From Xanthobacteraceae bacterium (GTDB taxonomy: Bacteria; Pseudomonadota; Alphaproteobacteria; Rhizobiales; Xanthobacteraceae): a stretch of 10,080 bases of DNA. Shown one piece after another: positions 1-7,210 of the stretch. Under the pieces are notes generated by a model. The model searched no databases and had not been told where the DNA came from. It was given only the letters and a program-made list of their open reading frames with translations. A program made the translations under genes and the position numbers. Location: the NCBI GenBank assembly GCA_030037185.1, contig JASHRR010000943.1, forward strand, positions 1 through 10,080, read 5' to 3'. Each line of letters starts with the position of its first letter. Positions within the stretch are counted from its first letter, which is position 1.

Positions 1-28
1 CAGCGATGATCTGTCGGCTCATTCGCAT
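1..28 (-). CDS. Possible 5' end of a gene running off the left edge
   Basis: On the minus strand an ATG at 28 opens a frame reading MRMSRQIIA before the window ends. A GAGG sequence (34-37 on plus) lies 5 bases upstream of this ATG, an acceptable Shine-Dalgarno position. A second ATG at 22 would give MSRQIIA. The gene would lie about 140 bases downstream of the MmgE/PrpD gene in the same direction, so it could belong to the same transcript. Only nine codons are visible, so no family can be named and chance is a real alternative. Confidence 0.25.
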
Positions 29-95
29 GCATTCCTCAACACCGCCGCCGACTGGTCGCCGGTTGAGCGCAAGCGAAACCCAAGCCCCGCCCAAT

Positions 96-111
96 CCAAA
101 CCGTGGTTTGG
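96..111. repeat. Perfect inverted repeat downstream of MmgE/PrpD
   Basis: CCAAACC (96-102) and GGTTTGG (105-111) are perfect 7-base arms separated by two bases. A second small dyad, CGCGAT-C-ATCGCG, lies at 144-156. Both are in the 139-base gap after the MmgE/PrpD stop codon. No run of T follows either hairpin on the minus strand, so a classical intrinsic terminator is not supported. They may still act as 3'-end stabilising structures or be chance. Confidence 0.3.
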
Positions 112-167
112 CCGCCGCTCCCGCTGCAACCGAGCCCCCTCGACGCGATCATCGCGGAGGGCAAGCA

Positions 168-1685
168 TCACACTTTCGTCATTTTGACGAGCGCGCCTGC
201 TTTCGGCATGTTCTCGATCGCCCACAGCTGTTCCAGCAACGCGTCGAGGCGATCGGCAGCGAGATGTCTGCCCGCCAGCGATCGAAATTTCTCCTCCATT
301 TCGGCGTCGGTCATCGGGTTGTTCGGGTGCCCGCGATGGTAGTCGACCCGCACCGTCTTGCGCCGTCCTGATTTGAGAACAATCTCGAAATCACACAGAT
401 TGTAGTCCTTTTCATGCGCATCGGCTTCCGCCGATGGGATGCAGCGCACACGGCTCACGAGATCGAGCAGTCGCGGATCGTGCAGGTACGGATCTTCATA
501 GTAGGCGCCGTCGATGGTGCCAAACATCAAGACGACGGCGGCCGCATAAGGCATGCTGTGGTCCGCCGTCTCATGGCTTTGAGGCCGCCATTTATCCGGA
601 CTATCGGCCATCACCTTGACGGCGTTACGCGAGACCCGGATATTGACCTCGTCGATCTCGTCCGTGCTGCTAAAGAACGATCGTACCTGCGCTGCGCCTT
701 CCGCGACGGTTTGCGAATATTGTCCGAGCGGAAAGCGTTTTGTAAATGCCTTCATGATGCCGAAGGATTCGCCAAGGGGCGGCAAAGTGAAAGCCTGGCG
801 GCTGATCGTGTTGAAGAACCCCGACGGGCCTTCGAACACGTAGGCCGGCCCGGTCATGCCGGCCTGCGCGAGTTCGGCCGAGAAGATCGCCTTGCGGCTT
901 GCCTCGGCGGTGGCAAAGTCTTTCCAGTTGGAAAGGGTGCCAACCCGACCCTGATTGATTGCGGTGTTCCCGCCGATGGTGATGCCGATCGCATGGACGA
1001 TCTGTTGTTGACTGAGCCCCATCAGCCGGCTCGCCCCGACCAGGCTGGCGAGCCCAAGGATGGTTGACTGATCCAGTCCGAGGCTTCTCGTATCCAGCAC
1101 ATCGGCAACCTTGCAGAAGACCTCGTAGGACAGCGCAGTGGCAACGATAAGATCGTGCCCGCTGCTTCCCGCGATTTCGGCTGACGACAGCAGGGCCGCG
1201 ATGGTGTCACTCGGATGGCCGCCCCCCTTCGGGGTGATGTAGCCATCGTTGTAATCAAGGTAGCGGATCATGACGCCATTGGCGAACACCGCAAGATCGG
1301 GACTTGTCGTTATGCCGCTGCAAAGAACCGTGGCCGCCGGCGTCGCGGTCACGCGGCTCGCGAGCATGCTGGCGATCCGGCTTGGTTCGGCCCCGTATCC
1401 GCCGAATGCGCAGCCGATGGTGTCGAGAATGCTGCGCTTTACCGAGCGTCTGACGTCCCCCGGCAAGTCCTCGTAGCGGAGCCTGACGGCGAAATCCGCC
1501 AGTGTCTCAGCGACCGCACCGCTTTTGGCCGCTGGTTCGGTTCGGACCGCCGCGAATTCTGGTTTTTCCTGTGCGCGTGCGGGCAGCGCGGTCGCCGCGA
1601 TCGAGACGCCGCTTCCAACCATGTTTTGCAGGAGTTGGCGGCGCGAGTATTGGCCAGCCATGCCGTTGTGCAGCGCACTGTCCAT
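168..1685 (-). CDS. Tat-exported MmgE/PrpD family protein
   Basis: This is a 505-residue protein of the MmgE/PrpD superfamily, which includes 2-methylcitrate dehydratase (PrpD) and cis-aconitate decarboxylase. The all-alpha lyase core starts near residue 58. Recognisable signatures are DYNDGY at 144-149, GGHPSD at 155-160 and ADHSMPY at 374-380, which match conserved active-site regions of the family. The N-terminus carries a twin-arginine signal: SRRQLLQ at 14-20, then a hydrophobic stretch ending in PARAQ near residue 39. Export across the inner membrane in folded form is therefore predicted, unlike the cytoplasmic methylcitrate-cycle enzyme. The start is supported by GAGAGGAGAA (1691-1700), 5 bases before the ATG. 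No prpB, prpC or acn genes are nearby, so a methylcitrate role is not supported and the substrate is unknown. Family assignment is strong; exact reaction is not. Confidence 0.93.
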   Translation of the reverse strand: MDSALHNGMAGQYSRRQLLQNMVGSGVSIAATALPARAQEKPEFAAVRTEPAAKSGAVAETLADFAVRLRYEDLPGDVRRSVKRSILDTIGCAFGGYGAEPSRIASMLASRVTATPAATVLCSGITTSPDLAVFANGVMIRYLDYNDGYITPKGGGHPSDTIAALLSSAEIAGSSGHDLIVATALSYEVFCKVADVLDTRSLGLDQSTILGLASLVGASRLMGLSQQQIVHAIGITIGGNTAINQGRVGTLSNWKDFATAEASRKAIFSAELAQAGMTGPAYVFEGPSGFFNTISRQAFTLPPLGESFGIMKAFTKRFPLGQYSQTVAEGAAQVRSFFSSTDEIDEVNIRVSRNAVKVMADSPDKWRPQSHETADHSMPYAAAVVLMFGTIDGAYYEDPYLHDPRLLDLVSRVRCIPSAEADAHEKDYNLCDFEIVLKSGRRKTVRVDYHRGHPNNPMTDAEMEEKFRSLAGRHLAADRLDALLEQLWAIENMPKAGALVKMTKV

Positions 1686-2713
1686 GCGAGTTCTCCTCTC
1701 TCGCGCGCCCGGGCTTGCGGGGCGGCGACCGCCGAATCGGCCGCGAGGCCTGCCGGCCGCCGTCCGTCAAGCTAGAGGACAGCGAATGGAAAGAAAATGG
1801 GATTGGCATGGCGGGCCGGCGTTTGGGTCGCCCGATTGCTTGCCCAGCCTCTGCAGGCTGGAATGCTTCTGAGTTCCCGCTTCCGGACTTGGCGGTGCGG
1901 TGGTGCGTGCATACGTGCTAGGTGATCGGTCCTCTTGATGAGGTCTGCGGCAGTGAGTACTCGGGTACCCGGCAGAAGGGAGCCGCAATGCGATATAAAC
2001 CGCGAGCATTGGCTCGGGTCGGCTTGGTGGCCGGTTCGAGGCAGGCCAAGACCCTGGCGTATCGGCAAAAACCCCCCGCAACCGGGTAACCGCGACGGCG
2101 TCGCCTGAGAATGTGGTGATGACAAGGCCGCAGGAACATCACGGCGAAAGCGCAATTAAGGTAAGTGGGGCCGGCCGGTACCTCTCGCCAAAACCGTAAG
2201 GCCGCAGTTCAATACCGCTTTCATTGCCAATACACGCCGACGCGGTCGGCACACGGATGGAGACGGCGGATGCCGGAGTTTAGGACAAGCCGCAGTGAAA
2301 TGGACGCCGCAGGGATCGACACCGCCGGGGCTTGCCTGCCTGGCCTCGACATGAAGTTCGTGCAGCAGCGCGTCGACGAGGGCGAGGCCGATCAGATTTT
2401 TATCAGACTCAGCGCGCCATCGCCGAATGCCCTCGGCCGCGCGCTTGAAGCTGCCAACCAGTTTGCGTTGGGGGGCGCAGGCCAGTCCCGCCCGGCGGCG
2501 ATCGGGGAGGTCGAGGGGCCGGAGGCTGACGCCACCAGGCGGCGAGGATGGCTGGCACCGGAACGCGGGTCGGCGTGCGGCCGCACGCTCCGCCTCTCGC
2601 CGCCGTGAGCGGCTTGGTTGAGGATGATCTCTGGCGCTCGCCAGCGCCAAACCGCCCCGATCCCACATCGCAAACTTCGCCACTTCGCCTCCCCCCAATC
2701 GAAGTAAGAACCA
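1686..2713. other. 1-kb divergent spacer without a convincing gene
   Basis: This stretch separates the minus-strand MmgE/PrpD gene from greA and must hold both promoters, but no clear -35/-10 pair stands out. Open frames cross it on both strands. None has a recognisable domain or good ribosome-binding site, and they overlap one another, as expected at this GC content. A frame at 2165-2608 (plus) and one extending under greA (2156-2881, minus) are the longest. Inverted repeats are frequent: overlapping palindromes GAGTACTC (1955-1962) and CGGGTACCCG (1962-1971), GCGAC/GTCGC (2092-2104), GTGATG/CATCAC (2116-2121 with 2137-2142), a GCGAAAGC mini-hairpin near 2144, and GGCGCT/AGCGCC (2633-2648) just upstream of greA. 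Confidence 0.5.
1980..2015. repeat. Bulged 10-bp inverted repeat in the divergent spacer
   Basis: GAGCC (1980-1984) plus AATGC (1987-1991) pair with GCATTGGCTC (2006-2015), giving ten paired bases interrupted by a two-base GC bulge. The loop is 14 bases and AT-rich. It sits within a 200-base cluster of smaller dyads (1955-2152). It may be part of a structured RNA, a protein-binding operator or a mobile-element remnant. The sequence alone does not decide among these. Confidence 0.4.
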
Positions 2714-3199
2714 ATGAACAAGTTCCCCATGACCGCCGCGGGTCACGCCGCCCTGGAAGACGAGTTGAAGCAGCGCATTCGGGTTGAGCGAACTCGTCTC
2801 GTGCAGAGAATTCAGGAAGCGATCGCAGACGACTCCAATCTGGCCGAGAATTCGGAATATCAGGCTGCCGAGTCGGAACAAGAAATCAATGAGGCGCGGA
2901 TTCCGGAGCTGGAAGACAAGCTCGCCCGTGCCGAAGTCATCGACGTATCGAAGCTGTTCGGCGACACCGTCAAATTCGGGGCCGCAGTGACGCTGATCGA
3001 TGAAGATACCGGCGAGAAGAAGGTATTGCAGATCGTCGGCGAGCCGGAAGCCGATGTGAAGAAGGGAAAGATTTCCGTGACGTCACCGATCGCGCGCGCA
3101 CTGATCGGCAAGACCAAGGGCGCCACCGTGGAGGTGGAGGCTCCGGGCGGCGCCAAGGTCTACAAAATCCGGCAGGTGGGGTGGCCCGAGGACAACTAA
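2714..3199 (+). CDS. greA: GreA-type transcription elongation factor with altered tip
   Basis: This 161-residue protein has the two GreA domains: an N-terminal antiparallel coiled coil (about residues 1-78) and a C-terminal FKBP-like domain (about 80-157) with the conserved [10 protein letters not shown] and APGG motifs. GreA enters the RNA polymerase secondary channel and stimulates transcript cleavage in backtracked complexes. The coiled-coil tip normally reads GDLxEN, with an Asp and a Glu needed for cleavage. Here it reads DDSNLAEN: the Asp position is Asn42, Glu45 is kept, and one extra residue is present in the loop. Cleavage activity may be reduced or rearranged. The start gives MNKFPMT, matching the family's usual N-terminus, although the upstream sequence is only weakly Shine-Dalgarno-like (GAAGTAAG). 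carB, often upstream of greA in alphaproteobacteria, is absent, so this may be a second copy. Confidence 0.93.
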   Translation: MNKFPMTAAGHAALEDELKQRIRVERTRLVQRIQEAIADDSNLAENSEYQAAESEQEINEARIPELEDKLARAEVIDVSKLFGDTVKFGAAVTLIDEDTGEKKVLQIVGEPEADVKKGKISVTSPIARALIGKTKGATVEVEAPGGAKVYKIRQVGWPEDN

Positions 3200-3225
3200 A
3201 CCGAGGCCAGGCGTGACGCTCGCGC

Positions 3226-4518
3226 TTATTGAAACAGTTTCAGATCGATCGACTCCGCCATCGCCCGGTAGCCGGCGTCATTCGGGTGGAGGTGATCGCC
3301 GCTGTCATAGGCGGCGGCGATCGCGCTCGGATGGGCCGGATCGGCAAGCACGCGATCGAAGTCGATGATGCCGTCGAAGGCGCCGCTCGTCCGAATCCAG
3401 TTGTTGACGGCCAGGCGCTTAGCCTCCTTGTCGGCCGCGAAATATCCCTTATTGGGCGTCCCCGCGAGAGCATTTTCGAACGGCGTCAGCGGACTGCCGA
3501 TAACCTTTATCGCGCGCAGACGGGCCCGCTCGACCAATTGCTTGTAGCCGGCAATGATCTCGTCTGCTGTGCGGACGATCCCGCCAGGCTCGATGGCGGT
3601 GCCCGGCCATCCGATGTCATTGATTCCAAGGAAGATGACGACGTGGGAAACTCCAGGCTGGCTCAGCACGTCGCGCTCGAATCGCGCAAGCGCGCTGATG
3701 CCGGCGCCGTCGCTGAGAACGCGATTGCCGGCGATGCCCTGATTGAGAACCGCGGCGGAAATTCCGGCGTCTTTCAGGCGGCGTGAGAGGACATCGGGCC
3801 ACCGCGCGTTGGCGTTGACGGTCGAGGCCGATCCGTCGGTAATCGAGTCCCCAAACGCCACGATCGCCCGCGCGGGAGAACCAGGCTCGACCATAACCCC
3901 CGTCAGGAAGAAACGATTTGTGAACCTGTCCGCGATGGGGAACTCGGAGCCTGCGGTGAAATCGCCCGCCGTCGAAACAAAGGCAGTCTGCAGCCCGGTC
4001 GCGTGAACCGTCCCAAGGTCGGTGGCGGCAGGCAGATAAAGGCTCACGGCGACATTGGAGAGAGCCGTAACGTCGAATTCCACCGGATCGCTGACGACCG
4101 GAGCGCCCGGCGGAATGATCACCGATTTCGAGCCGCCGAACGTAACCGGACGCAGGCTTGGGGAAACAATGTCTGAAGTTCCGCCCGCAATCGCGATGCT
4201 GGCGGTTCCGATCAGGACGGGCTTGACGCCGAACTCGTTCGACAGACGCACCCTGACCCTGCTGCCCCCGATGCTGAGATGCACGATCTGGCGAATCGTC
4301 CGGTTCGAGAAGCTTGCCGGAATAACGCCGCGGGGCGCCTGAGGGCTGGCGGTCCAGCTGCTGATCCATGAACTCGTCTGGCTCTCGGCGCTGGCCGGCG
4401 AAAGCGCCAAGCAATTTAGCGAAACTGCCGCAGCGACGAGAGCGGGCAGGCAGCGATTGATGAACATCAGCCTTCGAGGACTGGCCGCTTTGCGGCTGTG
4501 CAAAGAGAAGCTCTCCAT
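3226..4518 (-). CDS. Secreted SGNH/GDSL-family hydrolase
   Basis: This is a 430-residue protein with an N-terminal Sec signal peptide (hydrophobic core about residues 22-42, ending SPASA), a beta-rich N-terminal domain starting WTASPQ, and a C-terminal SGNH esterase domain. All four SGNH blocks are visible: FGDSITDG with nucleophile Ser225, NQGIAGN with Gly261, LGINDIG with Asn300, and DHLHP with the Asp408/His411 pair. Such enzymes hydrolyse ester bonds, commonly deacetylating polysaccharides or acting on lipids. The two-domain layout resembles secreted carbohydrate esterases, but the substrate cannot be read from sequence. The chosen ATG at 4518 follows a G-rich tract. An ATG at 4467, with AAGG just upstream, would give a shorter signal peptide, and an ATG at 4602 has no ribosome-binding site. 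It converges on greA with only 26 bases between stops and no clear terminator. Confidence 0.93.
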   Translation of the reverse strand: MESFSLHSRKAASPRRLMFINRCLPALVAAAVSLNCLALSPASAESQTSSWISSWTASPQAPRGVIPASFSNRTIRQIVHLSIGGSRVRVRLSNEFGVKPVLIGTASIAIAGGTSDIVSPSLRPVTFGGSKSVIIPPGAPVVSDPVEFDVTALSNVAVSLYLPAATDLGTVHATGLQTAFVSTAGDFTAGSEFPIADRFTNRFFLTGVMVEPGSPARAIVAFGDSITDGSASTVNANARWPDVLSRRLKDAGISAAVLNQGIAGNRVLSDGAGISALARFERDVLSQPGVSHVVIFLGINDIGWPGTAIEPGGIVRTADEIIAGYKQLVERARLRAIKVIGSPLTPFENALAGTPNKGYFAADKEAKRLAVNNWIRTSGAFDGIIDFDRVLADPAHPSAIAAAYDSGDHLHPNDAGYRAMAESIDLKLFQ

Positions 4519-4520
4519 TT

Positions 4521-4544
4521 CCCACCCCCCTTTTGCCCCCGCCC
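4521..4544 (-). promoter_or_regulatory. G-quadruplex motif at the SGNH hydrolase start
   Basis: On the minus (coding) strand four G-runs of 3, 5, 6 and 3 bases are separated by loops of 1, 5 and 1 bases, which fits the G3+N1-7 consensus. The motif ends two bases before the ATG at 4518, so it occupies the place of the Shine-Dalgarno sequence. If translation starts at 4467 it would be in the 5' leader instead. A folded quadruplex in the mRNA could limit ribosome access. The motif is seen; the regulatory effect is inferred. Confidence 0.45.
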
Positions 4545-4677
4545 TGCCTTTCCGTGCTGGAAGGTGGCGTGGGTGACAGACGTTGAGTTTTCCATCCAAC
4601 ATTACACCAATTTTTTAACCGCAGGTGAGCGCAGCCTGTTTAAGGGTTCCAGGAATTCGGGCGGCAGACCGCAGCCT

Positions 4678-4854
4678 TCACGGGAGGTTGGTTGGAGGAG
4701 GAGCGGGAAAAACGAAATGGAGCACCCACAAGGCGGCAAGGAAAAGAACAATCGCTGCGCCGATTGCGTCGTACCTGTCCAACAGGCGCCCAATTCTGCC
4801 TGGACGAGCGGCTGGCGGCCGGGGGGGCTCGCCGGAGACCGATGGTTTGGCCAT
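4678..4854 (-). CDS. Small single-pass membrane protein, unknown function
   Basis: This 58-residue frame encodes a proline- and arginine-rich N-terminus (residues 1-27), one strongly hydrophobic segment (about 30-49, IGAAIVLFLAALWVLHFVF) and a short proline-rich tail. By the positive-inside rule the N-terminus should be cytoplasmic. I do not recognise a family. The start at 4854 is decided by GAGGAGGT (4861-4868) placed 6 bases upstream, among the best ribosome-binding sites in the window and the main reason to believe the gene is real. An in-frame upstream ATG at 4878 lies before this site and is unlikely. It is followed after 159 bases by the SGNH hydrolase gene on the same strand, so cotranscription is possible. 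Confidence 0.65.
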   Translation of the reverse strand: MAKPSVSGEPPRPPAARPGRIGRLLDRYDAIGAAIVLFLAALWVLHFVFPAPPPTNLP

Positions 4855-4860
4855 GTCATT

Positions 4861-4868
4861 ACCTCCTC
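4861..4868 (-). promoter_or_regulatory. Strong Shine-Dalgarno of the small membrane protein
   Basis: GAGGAGGT on the minus strand, 6 bases before the ATG at 4854, matches the anti-Shine-Dalgarno sequence almost fully. It selects 4854 over the in-frame ATG at 4878. Confidence 0.75.
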
Positions 4869-5989
4869 GGCGCGTCATCGGCCGTTGTGGCTCGACGTTG
4901 CCGCGAACGCCTCAGCCTTGCAGAGGGGTAGGGGCAGGGCAAGGTGCGGCCTCCCCTATCCCTTACCGCCGAAATCCCGCGCTGTTCCCCGGCCAGCGGA
5001 CGGGAAAAACGCACAGGAGTTTCGGATGCTCGAAAGAGCGAGCGCAACTGTAGCAGCCGATGTCGATTGGAGGAACTCTCGCCGCCACCGTTCGTTAGCC
5101 TCGCGCGATGACCTGAGGTGTCCTTTCCGGTCTTGGGGAGCTCGGTCGCGCGAAAATGCTACCGCCGTTTGGGGACGCGTGCGCTCTTCTTGCGAGCAAT
5201 GATTTTAGGCCGTAATGTCCTAATTGCGGCTTTCCTGCAATATTCCAATTCTTGGCCATTTTTTGGCCCACGGAATGCCTGATCGGCCGCGCGTAATTGC
5301 TTGCGCGTGCGGTTCTACGCGGTGATGACGTCCCGCACGCGATCCTAGTCCCCTTTCGTGATGCCCCTTGGGGGCTTGGGTCTTTGTGTCGACGTCCGGT
5401 CCCGCCCTCAGCACGGAACCGGGTACTTCCGTCGAGAAATCGCCGCGGGCCCCGGGCGCGTGGGGGGTTGGGAAAATGCGCCGGGGCCAACGGCGGAATG
5501 CTTCCGGACAAGCAAGGCCACACCATAACAAAGCAAGCATGCCGGTCCGCTGTCGGTCGGCTTCTCGACACGTTTGACAAGGATGCCGGCGGCGTGTCCG
5601 AGTTGCAACACTGGGCACAGGTATCTGCTTCGGGCGATCCACTCGCTGCTGTGGCCCGACCCAACTTGGGAGCTTGGGCAGCCATCCAAGCGATGGCCGC
5701 AATGGGGCAACGCAATCTCGCGGCCTCCCCGGAGGGGTGAAGCCTCTTCCCGGTCGCCACGGCATCGGTGGGAGAGGTGCTTCCCACATCCGGGAATCGG
5801 ATAGCCGCCGGTGTAACGCCCGGCCCGCGAGACCCTTTCCGGGGGCGAGCAGCTCTCACCGTGAGCGCGGTTCAAGGCCCGGCGCAGAAATCCCGCATGC
5901 CGTCAGCGCTCACTGTCCATTTCTCGGGCGCTTTTGCTGCTTCGTCCCCAGGGCTGACCGAGTGAGGTGGAGCCTTGCGCGCGCGGGGC
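4869..5989. other. 1.1-kb stretch without a credible gene, rich in inverted repeats
   Basis: Several frames cross this stretch on both strands, but none shows a domain, a good ribosome-binding site or a strong third-position GC bias. The most protein-like is 5498-5740 on plus (80 codons, start MLPDKQGH, weak GGCGGA before the ATG). Its third-position GC is only moderate and I do not recognise it. An AT-richer patch at 5205-5270 could hold a promoter. Inverted repeats include GGGG/CCCC-rich arms around 4925-4970, CCCC-GGA-GGGG (5727-5737), the nested pair at 5747-5796, and GTGAGCGC (5861-5868) with GCGCTCAC (5906-5913). It could hold a decayed gene or an unannotated RNA. No T-rich terminator is seen just downstream of the DUF6644 gene at its right edge. 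Confidence 0.45.
5747..5796. repeat. Nested inverted repeats, candidate structured RNA element
   Basis: An outer perfect 7-base stem (TTCCCGG at 5747-5753 with CCGGGAA at 5790-5796) encloses an inner perfect 6-base stem (GTGGGA at 5768-5773 with TCCCAC at 5782-5787). A CCCC-GGA-GGGG hairpin sits just left at 5727-5737. Two nested perfect stems in a 50-base span are more ordered than most of the surrounding spacer. The strand is undetermined and no known RNA family was recognised. Confidence 0.4.
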
Positions 5990-6472
5990 CTAGGAAAAAC
6001 CGATCCAGCGTCCGCCCCAGGCCACGCCGAACCACAGAACGAGCGAGACGACCGCCGTAGATCGGGCCACCAGCTTTCGGTCGGCGGTCAACTCCGTCTG
6101 CATCACGCGGCGGACGACCGTGAAGGTGAACAGGAGCACCAGCAACAGCGACGTCATCTTCACCCAGAAGGCAAAGCTGTAATAGCACTTGAGCGTTTCG
6201 GAAAGGAACAAGGGAGTGCCCGAGGCGAACATTACGATCACGCTGCCAATCAGCCACGGTTGAGCGTTTGCCCAGATCTGTGCGGCCGGCTGCTTGCGGA
6301 GGCCCACGCCTAAAAGGCGCAGGTCCATGATCAGCACGGCGCCCGCCGTGAATCCGAGACCGAGGAGGTGGAAGGCCTCGATTACAGGGAACAGCCAGGT
6401 TGAATTGCGTATCCCTTCGCCGACCGGCGTTTGGTAGCACCACTGGAAGAATGGCAGCAAATCGAGATCCAT
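5990..6472 (-). CDS. DUF6644-type four-helix membrane protein (second copy)
   Basis: This 160-residue integral membrane protein has four predicted helices at about 26-54, 70-91, 101-121 and 136-157. It resembles its upstream neighbour: both have I-E-(A/S)-F-H near the start of helix 1, the run MDLRLLG or FDLRLLG at its end, PW followed by a glycine-rich helix with SGT, a Lys in helix 3, and a Gly-Arg pair near the C-terminus. His35 in helix 1 is the only histidine and is shared with the neighbour. The function is unknown; a membrane redox, metal or quinone role would be guesswork. ATG at 6472 leaves 8 bases after the upstream stop. A TTG at 6499 would overlap the upstream gene, but neither start has a strong ribosome-binding site, which suggests translational coupling. 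It is shorter than its paralogue, lacking the C-terminal tail. Confidence 0.85.
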   Translation of the reverse strand: MDLDLLPFFQWCYQTPVGEGIRNSTWLFPVIEAFHLLGLGFTAGAVLIMDLRLLGVGLRKQPAAQIWANAQPWLIGSVIVMFASGTPLFLSETLKCYYSFAFWVKMTSLLLVLLFTFTVVRRVMQTELTADRKLVARSTAVVSLVLWFGVAWGGRWIGFS

Positions 6473-6480
6473 CGCGACGC

Positions 6481-7038
6481 CTATTCGGTTGGTATGCAAC
6501 TGGTCAAAAAATTGATGATCGCGAGTTGCGGCTGCCGATCGCAGTCGAACCAGTTATAGGCGATCATTCGGCCCGAAACGATGATGCCGATCCACAGGGC
6601 GAGCGATAGCGCGCCAGCCACTCTCGCCGTCCTTGGCGGCCTGGGGTCGGCATCCCATTTGGCGACGCCGGGAAAAACGCGAGAGTGAAAGATCAGCACG
6701 TTTAAGCCCGCCACCAGCATCAGCAGCATTTTGGTCCTGAAGAAAATATTCTGATAGGAACGCAGAGGGATGGCGTAAAACAAAAGCGTGCCGCTGATAA
6801 CCATCAAGACGAACCCCAAGATGGTCCAGGGCTGCAGGCGGCGGATCACTTCCGATACCGGCACGCTGCGCATGGTCCAGCCGAGGAGGCGCAGGTCGAA
6901 CATCACCGTCATGCCGAAGAACAGGCACAGCGACCACACGTGAAATGATTCGATGAGTGAATAAGCGATCTCGGATTCGTGGAGCGCGACGCTCCACGGC
7001 GTTTCGCCCAGCTGTGCGAAGAAACTCAGAAACGACAT
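6481..7038 (-). CDS. DUF6644-type four-helix membrane protein (first copy)
   Basis: This 185-residue integral membrane protein belongs to the same uncharacterised family as the next gene. Predicted helices are at about 27-52, 71-92, 101-118 and 139-161. Shared marks include ESFHVW with His33 in helix 1, FDLRLLG at 47-53, QPW at 69-71, ISGTLLF at 81-87, Lys103 and SGRMI at 155-159. A hydrophilic loop (about 124-138) precedes helix 4, and a 24-residue tail with Cys166 and Cys181 follows it. ATG at 7038 is preferred over the GTG two codons upstream; the preceding GGGGTGGGG is a weak ribosome-binding site. It lies 217 bases downstream of the DUF6152 gene, with a strong hairpin in between, so it may be in the same transcript or separately controlled. 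Confidence 0.87.
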   Translation of the reverse strand: MSFLSFFAQLGETPWSVALHESEIAYSLIESFHVWSLCLFFGMTVMFDLRLLGWTMRSVPVSEVIRRLQPWTILGFVLMVISGTLLFYAIPLRSYQNIFFRTKMLLMLVAGLNVLIFHSRVFPGVAKWDADPRPPRTARVAGALSLALWIGIIVSGRMIAYNWFDCDRQPQLAIINFLTSCIPTE

Positions 7039-7210
7039 CCCCACCCCGTCGAACTACGATCGCGGGTGCAACGAAACAAGGGCAAAACGCGCGGCCGCCG
7101 ATCTGTTGTCACCACGATCGTCCCTGCCCCCCAGCCCTACCTTCTCCCGCAGGCGGCATACATTCCCGCTTGCCGCGAGGATGGGGGTGGGAACAAGCGC
7201 CCCGGCTATC

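Noticed and set aside
2..187. Plus-strand open frame entering from the left edge and ending at 187
   Set aside because: It has no visible start or recognisable motif, becomes Arg/Ser-rich, and overlaps the end of the well-supported MmgE/PrpD gene; probably chance.
2033..2051. GGCCGGTTCGAGGCAGGCC looks like a tRNA T-arm
   Set aside because: No acceptor stem, anticodon arm or CCA-adjacent pairing could be found around it.
2156..2881. A 241-codon minus-strand open frame in the greA upstream spacer
   Set aside because: It runs antisense through the start of greA, has no recognisable domain or ribosome-binding site, and its composition (Arg-, Pro- and Ser-rich) is typical of chance frames in GC-rich DNA.
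3617..4525. A 302-codon minus-strand frame overlapping the SGNH hydrolase
   Set aside because: It is an out-of-frame shadow. The hydrolase frame carries all four catalytic blocks.
5790..5850. Cobalamin-riboswitch-like words (GGGAA, GGTG, CCCGC)
   Set aside because: Spacing between the words does not match the cobalamin box, the CACTGT and GGCCACTG-type parts are absent, and no cobalamin-related gene follows.
5095..5859. A 254-codon minus-strand open frame in the 1.1-kb gap
   Set aside because: It overlaps other equally long frames, shows no domain or ribosome-binding site and is low-complexity Arg/Pro/Ser/Ala.
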